From: Geomonas diazotrophica
GTDB lineage: Bacteria > Desulfobacterota > Desulfuromonadia > Geobacterales > Geobacteraceae
Direction: 5' to 3'
NCBI RefSeq assembly: GCF_018919385.1
Contig: NZ_JAHLMF010000024.1
Coordinates: 1-46,420, forward strand
DNA: 46,420 nt
Shown here: piece after piece, positions 1 to 8,717 of the stretch
How the letters are laid out: every line of letters starts with the position of its first letter
How positions within the stretch are numbered: position 1 is the stretch's first letter
Translations under genes and position numbers: made by a program
The notes under the pieces: model-generated
What the model was told of the DNA's origin: nothing
What the model saw: the letters and a program-made list of their open reading frames with translations, nothing else
The model's database searches: none

Positions 1-35
1 CGGTACTCGGCGTGAGTCTGGCGCGAATAAGAAAA

Positions 36-58
36 GGCATCCTCCGTTGAAAGATGCC
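36..58 (-). terminator. possible minus-strand terminator hairpin
   Basis: Inverted repeat GGCATC/GATGCC with an 11-nt loop. Read on the minus strand it is followed by TTTTCTTAT, the same tail as the stronger hairpin at 119-150, so the two may be tandem terminators for the small gene at 197-529. The stem is short, hence low confidence. Confidence 0.4.
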
Positions 59-118
59 CTACGAGAAGGTTATCACCTCTTGATCTTTGAAAAGAAACTT
101 GACTAATGGCCACATAAG

Positions 119-152
119 AAAAGGCTTACCCCGTGAGAGGTAAGCCTTTTTT
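119..152. terminator. rho-independent terminator, bidirectional
   Basis: A 12-bp perfect stem (AAAAGGCTTACC / GGTAAGCCTTTT) with an 8-nt loop and T-runs on both strands. It lies 45 bp downstream of the stop codon of the minus-strand gene at 197-529 and most likely ends that transcript. Confidence 0.8.
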
Positions 153-196
153 CAGTACTGCGAGGTCCGGCAAGTCGCCGGGCCCGTTCTGCCCCG

Positions 197-529
197 CTAG
201 GGAGCAGCCGGGGAAGCGGCCTGTCCCGCGGTTTGCTGCATGGTGGGGGCCTTGTCCTTCATCGACTGCGGCATAGACGTCTTCGCCTTAGTCGCTGGCA
301 TGGTTGTATGAGTACCCTGGTGCCCGCTGGCCATCCCGCTCGATGCAGCGCCGGACTTGCCGACATTCATTGCTGCGCCTGTGCCCACACCGGCACCGGC
401 ACCGGCACCCGCGCCGTGACTGGCGCCGTGGCCGGAGCCCCCTCCCATCCCCCCCCGGGCCATGCCCTGGGTGGCAAATGAAAGCATGGTAAGCGCGGTC
501 ACCGCATAAATCGCCAACGTTCTTTTCAT
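197..529 (-). CDS. small exported Gly/Ala-rich protein of unknown function
   Basis: 110 residues. The N-terminus is a clear Sec signal peptide (MKRTLAIYAVTALTML, cleavage probably after TQGMA-R). The mature part is low complexity: Gly/His-rich, then alternating Gly-Ala (AGAGAGAGVGTG), then a Met/Thr/Ala/Pro tail. No catalytic motif is visible. The ATG is preceded by AAGGAG at 8 nt, which supports this start, and a strong terminator follows. The gene stands alone. Flexible exported proteins of this kind are common in Geobacteraceae, but no function can be assigned. Biased composition makes ORF calling less certain, yet the combination of signal peptide, RBS and terminator argues that it is real. 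Confidence 0.7.
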   Translation of the reverse strand: MKRTLAIYAVTALTMLSFATQGMARGGMGGGSGHGASHGAGAGAGAGVGTGAAMNVGKSGAASSGMASGHQGTHTTMPATKAKTSMPQSMKDKAPTMQQTAGQAASPAAP

Positions 530-665
530 GGGTTATTCTCCTTCGAAGGGATTGTTGCTGCTGCCTCTGTTTCTACACAAGCCATGCCATGAGCGCCGAG
601 CTTCGCCGCCGCGTGTGATTACCGGCAGTTGCAGCAGCCACCCTGGACAGCCCCCCCAAAAGTCG

Positions 666-703
666 GTGCAAAAAGGTTCACCTTGCAGTGAACCTTTTTG
701 CAC
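666..703. repeat. perfect 16-bp inverted repeat, 6-nt loop
   Basis: GTGCAAAAAGGTTCAC and its exact reverse complement separated by CTTGCA. The stem contains internal A5/T5 runs rather than a following T-tract, so it is not a standard terminator. It lies in a gene-poor stretch about 55 bp from the FAH-family remnant. It could be a leftover of a mobile element or a protein-binding site. Confidence 0.6.
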
Positions 704-758
704 ATAAAGCCGTTACGCCGGAACGTCTTTGCAGCGCCTTGCCCTCCGGCATCCTTTT

Positions 759-881
759 TCACCACTTTACCACCGGGTTCTCCAGCACCCCGATGCCGTC
801 GATCTCGATCCGCACGGTGTCCGCCTGCTGCAGGTAGCGCGGCGATTTGAAACCTACCCCGACGGCCGAAATGGGGTTGGG
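759..881 (-). pseudogene. C-terminal remnant of a fumarylacetoacetate hydrolase (FAH) family gene
   Basis: On the minus strand a short open stretch encodes VGVGFKSPRYLQ, then a hydrophobic beta segment with IDGIGVLENPVV and KW, and a TGA stop at 759-761. This is the usual C-terminal end of FAH-family (2-keto-4-pentenoate hydratase / acylpyruvase-like) enzymes, where a Gly-rich loop is followed by 'DGIGxLxNPVV'. Going upstream, the frame meets a TAA stop within about 40 codons (882-884), and the preceding sequence shows none of the catalytic domain. About 40 of the usual roughly 260-290 residues remain, so this is the tail of a deleted or disrupted gene. Confidence 0.7.
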
Positions 882-1388
882 TTAAATCGCTGACGGATGT
901 CTCAAAGTTCTTAGACGCCTCCTGCGCAAAAATCAGTTTCGGCAACCTCTCTATTGGTTTCCGCACGAAACGGTTACTCAGGTGACTGATGCGCCAAGCC
1001 AGTTGCTGGAAAACCGAAACAGCAGGAAGTCTCACTCCGTTGTGGTCGAACCGGTAAACTGCTCATCGAAAGAACACAATTCACCGCGACGGTCTAATGA
1101 AATTAATCAAAACTGTTATATAGCGGGCGTAATGGTTGTTTCGCTGTGGACGATAGTTACCATCGAATGGCGTTTTGAGAGTTAATTAAATTATTCAATC
1201 TCGTCTCCGCCATTTCGCGGGTAAGGTTTTCCGACAAAAAGATTTCGCAAAACTTTATGTGAGCCGTGCCGGGTACTGCTTTTAAGGGCTTGTCTGTTCT
1301 ACTGGATTGGATAGAACGGCTAAATCGGCATCCCAATTGCCCCCACCCGGGTTGATAATGACTCCTCCCCAAACAGAGTATTGCAAAT
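882..1388. other. gene-poor region, no supported gene
   Basis: Short ORFs exist on both strands (for example 1157-1372 minus) but lack recognisable domains or good ribosome-binding sites. The sequence is more AT-rich than its surroundings and adjoins the FAH remnant, consistent with decayed DNA. The tract near 1340 (AATTGCCCCCACC) is reminiscent of sequence around some IS elements, but no ends or transposase are present. Confidence 0.5.
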
Positions 1389-1405
1389 TTGGCATGTATA
1401 CTGCT
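1389..1405 (+). promoter_or_regulatory. sigma-54 (-24/-12) promoter candidate
   Basis: TTGGCATGTATACTGCT matches the RpoN consensus (YTGGCACG-N4-TTGCW) with the invariant GG and GC dinucleotides exactly 10 nt apart. Transcription would start near 1416, about 40 nt before the giant exported repeat protein. A very similar element precedes the multihaem cytochrome at 22.1 kb. An enhancer-binding protein site was not identified. Confidence 0.65.
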
Positions 1406-1455
1406 CTAGGCCCACTTATTGTCCTTGTATGTTAAGCCATTAAATGGAGGCGCAG

Positions 1456-4400
1456 ATGGGTATTTCACGGTGGAGATGGTACGGTAGAGTAGCCGACTGG
1501 CATCGGCTTTTGTTCAATTTGTTATTTTTTGTCCTATGCGGCGCAATTCTCGCGGCGCAACCGGCGCTGGCGCAGAACTTCACCTACCAGGCCGAGATGG
1601 GGGCGATGCGTTACGGCCACTCCGTCACGCTGCTGCCGAGCGGCAAGGTATTGATCGCCGGTGGCTACAACGACACCTCGTGCCTCAACTCCGCCGACAT
1701 TTACGACCCCAAGACAGGAGCGATTTCCAAGGCACGCCCCATGCTCTTTCCCCGGAAGGATCATTCCGCTACCCTCATGGCAAACGGAAAGGTCCTCATT
1801 GTCGGGGGGCGCAATGGATTGGAGACAGTAAAGGCTGCCGAAATATTTGATCCCGCCACCGGCGTCTTCAACAAGACCAAAGGAACACCCATCGACCGGA
1901 TCGGACACTCGAGCACCCTGCTCCCCTCCGGCAAGGTCCTTATTTCGGGAGGCACCACGGGCAACGCACCGGCGACGACAGCCGAGATTTACGATCCCAA
2001 GGCTGACTCCTTTGTCACGCTTCCCTCCAAATCCGCGGCGCGGATGAACCAGAACGCAATCCTGCTGCAAAACGGCAAGGTCCTGATTACAGGCGGCCTG
2101 CAAGACGACGTCTACGTCGCAACGGCAGAAATCTTCGACCCCACCACCGGAAAATTCGCAGTCACCGGGTCCATGACCACCCCTCGCTCCGCCCACTCCG
2201 CCACGCTTCTCGCAGACGGCAAGGTACTGATCGTCGGCGGACGCAACGGGTCCAACATCTTGCAAACCGCGGAGATCTTTGATCCCGCCACCGGCAGTTT
2301 CACCGCGGTCTCTGCACTGGGCTCAGGGCGCTCCGACTGCACCTCCACCCTTTTGCCCAACGGCACGGTCCTGGTTGCCGGGGGGCGCGACGAGAAAGGC
2401 TACCTAAGCAGTGCCGAGGTCTTCGACCCGGCCAGCGGGGTCTTTGTCCCCACGGTAAATATGACCTCGGTTCGCGACGTTCACTCGGCCATCCTTCTTC
2501 AGAACGGAACCGTCCTTATCACCGGCGGCTGGAATGGCCTTTCCGCAGCGAGTAGCGCAGAGATTTTCAACCCGGAGTTGCCGAAAAAAACCTACAAACT
2601 CCTGCTGAATATGGTGGGAAATGAAGACGTCACAGTCGGGTTCTCCCCCGGCGAGAAATGTTCAGGTACCTGCAACCAGTGGTTCCCCGCCGGCACTATG
2701 GTGAACCTCTCGCCGGTCCTTTCGGAAAATTCCCAGTTTCTCGGGTGGTCGGGGTGCGACTCCACGTCGGGTACCGTCTGCAGCGTGGCCATGAACGACA
2801 ACCGGCTGGTCAAGCTGAAGAGCACCGGCGTCACAGCATCCGGCAGTGCAAATCAGGTCGCCATTACCGCAACGGCTGGCCCCCACGGGGCGATCTCCCC
2901 CGCGGGAATAACCATGGTCGACCGCTTCGGAAACCTGACCTACACCATCACTGCCGATACCGGCTACCATATTGAAGACGTGCTGGTAGACGGCAGTAAC
3001 GATCTCGGGGCCATTGACACGTTCACCTTCACCAACGTCAAGGAATCCCATACCATCTCGGCGACCTTCGCCCTCGATGGCGCCTTCACTATAACGGCAG
3101 GAGTTACGGACCCGGCCACCGGTTCCATCTCCCCTTCCGGACCAGTCTCGGTCAAGACGGGGAACAGCCAATCCTTCACCGCGACCCCGGCTGCCGGGTA
3201 CGCCATTCAGGACCTTATCGTCGACAACACATCGGTCGGTGCGGTCACGGACTACACTTTCACCGATGTGACGGCGAATCATAGCATCACCGCCTCCTTC
3301 GCCCGATCGGTTTTCACCATTACCGCAACGGCTGGACCCGACGGAACCATCACCCCGGAAGGACCATCCAGTGTCACCAGCGGTTCAAACCAGAGCTACA
3401 CCATCACCGCCGCCGCAAACTACCAGGTCAAGGACGTCGTCGTCGACGGTACCTCGGTGGGGGCGGTAACCTCGTACACCTTCAGCAACGTGACGGCGAA
3501 CCACACCATCGCAGCCACCTTCACCCCTATTGTCTATACCGTGACGGCAAGCGCCGGCGCCAACGGGAGCATCACCCCCGAGGGGGCAACCGGGGTCAAA
3601 AGCGGCACCGACCAGAGCTACGCCATCACCCCCGCTTTGAACTACAAGGTGGCTGACGTCGTCGTCGACGGCGTTTCCGCTGGGGCGGTGACAAGCTACA
3701 CCTTCTTCAGTGTGAACGCCAACCACACCATCGCCGCCACCTTCACTCCCATTGTGTATACCATCGTGGCCACCGAAGGTCCCAACGGGAGTATCAGTCC
3801 GGCAGGAACGACGAGTGTCAACAGCGGCACGAGCCGGAGCTATACCATCACCGCCGCCCCCAACTACAAGGTGGCCGAGGTCGTGGTTGACGGCGTCTCG
3901 GTAGGTGCGGTAACAAGCTATAGCTTCGAAAACATCACCGCCAACCATTCCATTGCCGCAACGTTCACCCCCATCATCTATAACATCACGGCCACTGCCG
4001 GAGCCAACGGGAGCATCACTCCCGCCGGGACAACCCAAGTGAACAGCGGCAGCAGCCAGAGCTATACCATTAGTGCCGCCGCCAACTACCAGGTGGCCAA
4101 TGTCGTAGCGGACGGTGTCTCCCTGGGGTCGGTCTCGACGTACAGCTTCACCAACGTAACCGCTAACCACACCATTGCAGCCACCTTCGCCCCCATCGTG
4201 TACACCATCACGGCCAGCGCCGGGCCCAACGGAACGGTCGACCCCGCCGGGGCTCTGGGGGTCAACGCCGGCTCCGACCAAAGCTACACCATCACCGCCG
4301 CCGCCAACTTCAAGGTGGCAGATGTGCTCGTCGACGGGGCCTCGGTTGGGCCTGTTACGAGCTACAGCTTCACCAACGTCAGCGCCGGCCACACGCTCAG

Positions 4401-7400
4401 CGCCACCTTTACCCCCATTGTCTATACGATCACGGCGACAGCCGGGGTAAACGGTACCATCGATCCGGCCGGAGCCAGCAGCGTGAACAGCGGTACCACC
4501 AAGGCCTATACCATCCTCGCCGACGCGCACTACCGGATTGCCGATGTCCAGGTGGACGGAGTTTCCGTAGGCGCGGTGTCAAGCTACAGCTTTGAAAACA
4601 TCACCGCCAACCACACCATTGCCGCCACCTTTACCCCCATCGTCTACACCGTGACGGCCAGCGCCGGCGCCAATGGTACCATCGACCCGGTGGGCCCGAG
4701 GGAGGTGAACAGCGGTACCAGCGCGGTCTACGCCATCACGCCGCTCCCCAACTACAAGATCGCCGATGTCGTCGTCGATGGGAACTCGGTGGGCGCCACC
4801 ACGAGCTACACCTTCAGTAACATCACTGGCGATCACACCATCGCGGCGACCTTCGCCCCCATCATCTACACCATCACTGCCACCGCGGATGCCAATGGCA
4901 GCGTGACCCCGGCGGGCTCCACCGATGTCATCAGCGGCTCCACCCATAGCTACGCCATCACCCCGTCGCCGAACTACAAGGTGGCCAACGTCCTGGTGGA
5001 CGGCTCTTCCGTCGGCGCCGTCACCAGCTACACCTTCGTCAACGTGACAGGTAACCACACCATCTCCGCGACCTTCACGCCGATCATATACCAGATCAGC
5101 GCCAGCGCCGGTGCCAACGGGAGCATCACGCCGGTAGGGGCGACCAGCATAGCCAGCGGTTCCTCCATCACCTACACCATCACCCCCAGCACCGGCAGCA
5201 CCGCGACCGACAGCTACAAGGTCGCCGCGGTCCTCGTCGACGGCAAGTCGGTGGGGGCGTTAAGAAGCTACACCCTCGCCAACGTCACGGCGGATCACAC
5301 CATCACTGCGGCCTTCACACCGCTGGAGGCGAGCCTCGACTACTTCATCGTAACCGCCACTGCCGGCTTCGGGGGGAGCATCAGTTCCGCAGGTGACAGC
5401 GTGCTCTATCCCCACGAGAACAGCCCGGTCTACAGCATCGCCGCCGCCCAGGGATATGACATTGCCCAGGTCACCGTCGACGGCGTTGCCATGGGGCCCA
5501 TAACGAGCTACGCCTTCGCCGACGTCACAGCCAACCACACCATCACTGCATCCTTCACCCTCAAGACCTACGCCGTAATTGCGACAGCCGGTGCGAACGG
5601 AAGCGTGACCCCCGCCGGCACCAGCGAGGTGCCCTACGGCGGCAGCGTCACCTATACCATCACCCCTGCTGCCGGCTACCGGATTGCCGATGTCCAGCTT
5701 GACGGCAAGTCACTCGGTGCGGTCCCGAGCTACACCGTCAGCAACGTGACGGCAGATCACTCCCTCACGGCGGCGTTCGTTCCGATAACCTACCGCATTT
5801 CGGCCTCTGCCGGCGCGAACGGCAGCATCACCCCGGTAGGGGAGAGTATACTGAACAGCGGCGCGAGCATAACCTACACCATCACCCCCATCGGCCTGTA
5901 CCGGATCGCGGACGTGCAGGTGGACGGCGTCTCCGCCGGCAAGCTGTCAAGTTACACCTTTACCAGCGTCTCGGCTGACCACACCATCACCGCCAGCTTC
6001 GAGCCGCTGGTGGCCGGGGTCGACTACTTCGCCATCACCGCCAGCACGACCACCTCGGGGGGGAATATCACCCCCGCAGGGACCACCAATGTCCTCAAGG
6101 GAGCCAACAGCCCCGTCTATACGGTAACTCCGGATACCGGCTACGTCATCGTCTCCATCGGTGACAACGGGGTACAGATCGCCAAGCGCCCTGCAGCGCC
6201 GTACACCTACACCTTCACCAACGTCCTTAAGGCGCACGCGCTTACCGCGAGCTTCCAGCTCGCCACCTTCACCCTTACCCCCATTGCCACCGGCAATGGC
6301 ACCATCTCGCCGGCGTACCCGGTTTCCCCGACCTACGGGTCGAGCTACTACTTCCGGTTCACGCCCGCCGCCGGATACCACATCGGCGACGTCCTGCTCG
6401 ACGGCACTTCGCTTGGGCCGGTGGACGGATACAATTTCACCAATATCACCGCAAACCACACCATAGAGGCCAGGTTCGAAGCAAACGCCGCCATCACCAT
6501 CTCCGCCAGCGCTGGACCTAACGGCAGCATCAGCCCTGCAGGTGACAGCTCCGTGCTGAGCGGCAGCAATGTAACCTACACCATGACCCCCGCGCCCGGA
6601 TACCGGGTCGCCGACGTGGTCGTCGATGGCGTCTCCAAAGGGGCCCTCACCAGTTACACCTTCACGAAAGTGTCCGCGGTCAACCACACCATCGCGGTCT
6701 CCTTCACGCTCAACGTCTACACCATCACCGCTGCGGCCGGTGCTAACGGGGCCATCACGCCTTCGGGCGTCACCACCAACATCGCCCCGGGGGCATCGCT
6801 CACCTACACCTTCACCCCTGCACTCGGGTACAAAGTGGCCAGCATCGTCGTCGACGGTTCATCGAAGGGAGCAGCCGACAGTTACACCTTCACGAACATC
6901 ATGGCTGACCACACCATTAGTGTGAGCTTCACCCAGATAACCTACACCATCACCCAGTCCGCGGGCGAGGGGGGCGTTAACTACCCCAACACCCCGGCCT
7001 ACATCGGCTACGGCGGCAACGCGACTTACACCATCCAGCCAAGTCCCGGGTACCACGTGACCGACGTCCTCGTGGATGGCGTGTCGGTGGGCGCCGTGTC
7101 CACCTACACCTTCACCAACGTGACCGCTGACCATACCATCCAGTCCGTTTTCGGGTTGAACCCCACCGTAACCATCACCGCGACTGCCGGCGACAATGGC
7201 ACCATCAGCCCTGCCGGAGCAGTGCCCGTCGTTTCCGGCAAGAGCATCACCTTCACCTTCACCCCTGCGGCAGCGTACCGCGTTGCCGACGTGGTGGTGG
7301 ACAACGTCTCCAAGGGACCGCTGAGCAGCTACACCTTCACCAACGTCTCCGCTCAGGACCACACCATCACGGTGTCCTTCACCTTCGACTCCTACATCAT

Positions 7401-8304
7401 CAGCACCAACGCCGGGGCGGGAGGGACCATCTCCCCTTCCGCCAATGTCGCCGTCGCCAAAGGGGGGGACAGCCCCATGTACACGGTAACCCCGAACCCC
7501 GGCTACCTGATCGTATCGGTCGGAGATAACGGGAGACAACTGGCGAAGGAGCCCACCGCACCCTATACCTACACCTTCACCAACGTCACCGCCAACCACG
7601 TCCTGAGCGCCGCGTTCAGGTTGCAGACCTTCACAATAACCCCGATCGTCGGCGCCAACGGCTCGATGTCGCCGGCCTATGCGGTGTACCCCACCTACGG
7701 TGCCAGCCAGTACTGCACGATCACCGCGAACCCGGGGTACCATGTGAAGGATGTGTTGATCGACGGCACATCCGTGGGACCGGTGACGAGCTACAACTTC
7801 ACCAACATCACCGCAAACCACACCATCGAGTCGATCTTCGAGGCAAATCCCGCGGTGACGGTGACAGCAGGTGCCGGGGCGGGGGGGACCATCACCCCAT
7901 CCGGCGCCATAAGCGCGCTTACCGGGACCAGCCCGACCTTTACCTTCACACCAGACAGCGGATACCGGATCGCCGCTGTCACCGTGGACGGCAACTCCGT
8001 CGGGACCCCGTCGAGCTATACCTTCAGCAAGATCGCAGCAAACCATGATATCGCGGTAACTTTCACCGAGAACATCTACACCATCAACGCCATCACCGAA
8101 CCCAATGGCACCATTACCCCAGCCGGGAAAACCATCGCGAATGGCGGTGACAGCATTACCTACACCATCACTCCGGATCCGGGGTACAAGGTGCTGAACG
8201 TGGAGGTGGACGGCGTCTTCCAGGGGGCGCTGACTTCCTACACCTTCAGCAACATAAGTGCGAACCACACAATCGATCCGTCCTTTGCCTTGATAACTCC
8301 CTGA
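1456..8304 (+). CDS. giant secreted protein: kelch repeats, InlB-B-like domain and 24 tandem beta modules
   Basis: About 2282 residues. The start is placed at the ATG preceded by GGAGG at 5 nt; an upstream ATG at 1444 overlaps that Shine-Dalgarno and is less likely. A signal peptide lies near residues 17-40 (LLFNLLFFVLCGAILAA, cleavage after ALAQ). Residues about 45-380 hold around seven kelch-type blades, each with 'GKVLIAGG' and 'AEIFDP' motifs, probably a beta-propeller. Next comes one divergent InlB-B-like domain (FLGWSGC, two Cys pairs). Residues 472-2282 are 24 modules of 73-80 residues with the pattern ITA.AG.NGSI.PAG, Y.I....Y.V.DV.VDG.S.GAV.SYTF.NVTANHTI.A.F, resembling the bacterial-repeat (Flg_new_2/InlB-B) family. 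The protein ends directly after module 24, with no sorting signal or membrane anchor. It is probably an extracellular adhesin or matrix protein; ligand and export route are unknown. Confidence 0.9.
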   Translation: MGISRWRWYGRVADWHRLLFNLLFFVLCGAILAAQPALAQNFTYQAEMGAMRYGHSVTLLPSGKVLIAGGYNDTSCLNSADIYDPKTGAISKARPMLFPRKDHSATLMANGKVLIVGGRNGLETVKAAEIFDPATGVFNKTKGTPIDRIGHSSTLLPSGKVLISGGTTGNAPATTAEIYDPKADSFVTLPSKSAARMNQNAILLQNGKVLITGGLQDDVYVATAEIFDPTTGKFAVTGSMTTPRSAHSATLLADGKVLIVGGRNGSNILQTAEIFDPATGSFTAVSALGSGRSDCTSTLLPNGTVLVAGGRDEKGYLSSAEVFDPASGVFVPTVNMTSVRDVHSAILLQNGTVLITGGWNGLSAASSAEIFNPELPKKTYKLLLNMVGNEDVTVGFSPGEKCSGTCNQWFPAGTMVNLSPVLSENSQFLGWSGCDSTSGTVCSVAMNDNRLVKLKSTGVTASGSANQVAITATAGPHGAISPAGITMVDRFGNLTYTITADTGYHIEDVLVDGSNDLGAIDTFTFTNVKESHTISATFALDGAFTITAGVTDPATGSISPSGPVSVKTGNSQSFTATPAAGYAIQDLIVDNTSVGAVTDYTFTDVTANHSITASFARSVFTITATAGPDGTITPEGPSSVTSGSNQSYTITAAANYQVKDVVVDGTSVGAVTSYTFSNVTANHTIAATFTPIVYTVTASAGANGSITPEGATGVKSGTDQSYAITPALNYKVADVVVDGVSAGAVTSYTFFSVNANHTIAATFTPIVYTIVATEGPNGSISPAGTTSVNSGTSRSYTITAAPNYKVAEVVVDGVSVGAVTSYSFENITANHSIAATFTPIIYNITATAGANGSITPAGTTQVNSGSSQSYTISAAANYQVANVVADGVSLGSVSTYSFTNVTANHTIAATFAPIVYTITASAGPNGTVDPAGALGVNAGSDQSYTITAAANFKVADVLVDGASVGPVTSYSFTNVSAGHTLSATFTPIVYTITATAGVNGTIDPAGASSVNSGTTKAYTILADAHYRIADVQVDGVSVGAVSSYSFENITANHTIAATFTPIVYTVTASAGANGTIDPVGPREVNSGTSAVYAITPLPNYKIADVVVDGNSVGATTSYTFSNITGDHTIAATFAPIIYTITATADANGSVTPAGSTDVISGSTHSYAITPSPNYKVANVLVDGSSVGAVTSYTFVNVTGNHTISATFTPIIYQISASAGANGSITPVGATSIASGSSITYTITPSTGSTATDSYKVAAVLVDGKSVGALRSYTLANVTADHTITAAFTPLEASLDYFIVTATAGFGGSISSAGDSVLYPHENSPVYSIAAAQGYDIAQVTVDGVAMGPITSYAFADVTANHTITASFTLKTYAVIATAGANGSVTPAGTSEVPYGGSVTYTITPAAGYRIADVQLDGKSLGAVPSYTVSNVTADHSLTAAFVPITYRISASAGANGSITPVGESILNSGASITYTITPIGLYRIADVQVDGVSAGKLSSYTFTSVSADHTITASFEPLVAGVDYFAITASTTTSGGNITPAGTTNVLKGANSPVYTVTPDTGYVIVSIGDNGVQIAKRPAAPYTYTFTNVLKAHALTASFQLATFTLTPIATGNGTISPAYPVSPTYGSSYYFRFTPAAGYHIGDVLLDGTSLGPVDGYNFTNITANHTIEARFEANAAITISASAGPNGSISPAGDSSVLSGSNVTYTMTPAPGYRVADVVVDGVSKGALTSYTFTKVSAVNHTIAVSFTLNVYTITAAAGANGAITPSGVTTNIAPGASLTYTFTPALGYKVASIVVDGSSKGAADSYTFTNIMADHTISVSFTQITYTITQSAGEGGVNYPNTPAYIGYGGNATYTIQPSPGYHVTDVLVDGVSVGAVSTYTFTNVTADHTIQSVFGLNPTVTITATAGDNGTISPAGAVPVVSGKSITFTFTPAAAYRVADVVVDNVSKGPLSSYTFTNVSAQDHTITVSFTFDSYIISTNAGAGGTISPSANVAVAKGGDSPMYTVTPNPGYLIVSVGDNGRQLAKEPTAPYTYTFTNVTANHVLSAAFRLQTFTITPIVGANGSMSPAYAVYPTYGASQYCTITANPGYHVKDVLIDGTSVGPVTSYNFTNITANHTIESIFEANPAVTVTAGAGAGGTITPSGAISALTGTSPTFTFTPDSGYRIAAVTVDGNSVGTPSSYTFSKIAANHDIAVTFTENIYTINAITEPNGTITPAGKTIANGGDSITYTITPDPGYKVLNVEVDGVFQGALTSYTFSNISANHTIDPSFALITP
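2857..8304 (+). repeat. 24 tandem protein-coding modules of about 73-80 codons
   Basis: Each module runs from an ITATAGANGSI-like strand to NHTIAATF. Modules 3-10 are the most alike, suggesting recent local amplification. Modules 15-17 (from about 6028) and 21-23 (from about 7390) share diagnostic variants absent elsewhere ('SIGDNG/SVGDNG' in place of VDG, then 'ISPAYPV/MSPAYAV', then 'EARFEANAA/ESIFEANPA'), indicating a second-order duplication of a six-module block. Confidence 0.85.
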
Positions 8305-8330
8305 TCCCGTTTTCCAGCTCACCACTCATT

Positions 8331-8393
8331 GGTGCCGGGGCACAACCCGGCACCTCCCTTAGGCCCGGCAGGTTCATTCTGCCGGGCCTCCTT
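8331..8393 (+). terminator. tandem terminator hairpins after the giant gene
   Basis: Two stem-loops follow the stop codon: GGTGCCGGG/CCCGGCACC (8331-8354) and AGGCCCGGCAG/CTGCCGGGCCT (8361-8389). The second is followed only by CCTTG, so the U-tract is poor. They probably form the 3' end of the 6.8-kb transcript. Confidence 0.6.
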
Positions 8394-8565
8394 GTGCGTA
8401 TCTTGATCGGTGCCGCGTCCACTCCCCACTGAAGCCACCGCCATGTGGACAATGCAATCAGAACATGTCGTCGAGTACCGCTTGCGCATTGCTTCAATCC
8501 CGCTTAATTGTTTCGCCTTGACAACAGGCTGCCTAAGCGTGTAAGCAAGTTAAAACAAATTTAGT

Positions 8566-8650
8566 GATAGACGACAATACTAAACCATTCGCGAGAGTGG
8601 GGCGGAAAGCCTAAAGGGTCTCCAGGAGACAGCCGGGTTGCCGAAATATC
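8566..8650 (+). ncRNA. GEMM-I cyclic-dinucleotide riboswitch
   Basis: The region shows the core GEMM-I landmarks in order: CTAAACC, a first hairpin (CCATTC-GCGA-GAGTGG), the conserved GGGCGGAAAGCC, a second hairpin (GGGTCTCC-AGGAGAC) and the closing GCCGGGTTGCCGAA. GEMM-I RNAs bind c-di-GMP; in Geobacter a subset binds 3',3'-cGAMP instead, distinguished by ligand-contact nucleotides in the 5' strand of P1. The AATACTAAACC start resembles that Geobacter subset from memory, but this cannot be settled without an alignment. The 3' half also forms the terminator at 8631-8676, so ligand binding should prevent termination (ON switch). The regulated gene starts at 8718. Confidence 0.88.
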
Positions 8651-8676
8651 AAATGATATTCAGCCCCGGCTTTTTT
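8631..8676 (+). terminator. riboswitch expression-platform terminator
   Basis: AGCCGGG pairs with CCCGGCT and ATATC pairs with GATAT across an AAAT loop, followed by T6. The 5' arm is the last 20 nt of the GEMM-I aptamer, so aptamer closure and this hairpin are mutually exclusive. Confidence 0.85.
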
Positions 8677-8717
8677 GCGTCCGCGAGACGGAGCCGGGGG
8701 ATGTCCAAGGGGGAACG

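Noticed and set aside
1157..1372. 71-residue minus-strand ORF
   Set aside because: No RBS, signal or recognisable domain, in a decayed AT-rich stretch.
1300..1380. Insertion-sequence remnant
   Set aside because: AATTGCCCCCACC is suggestive, but no terminal repeats, target duplication or transposase fragment could be identified.
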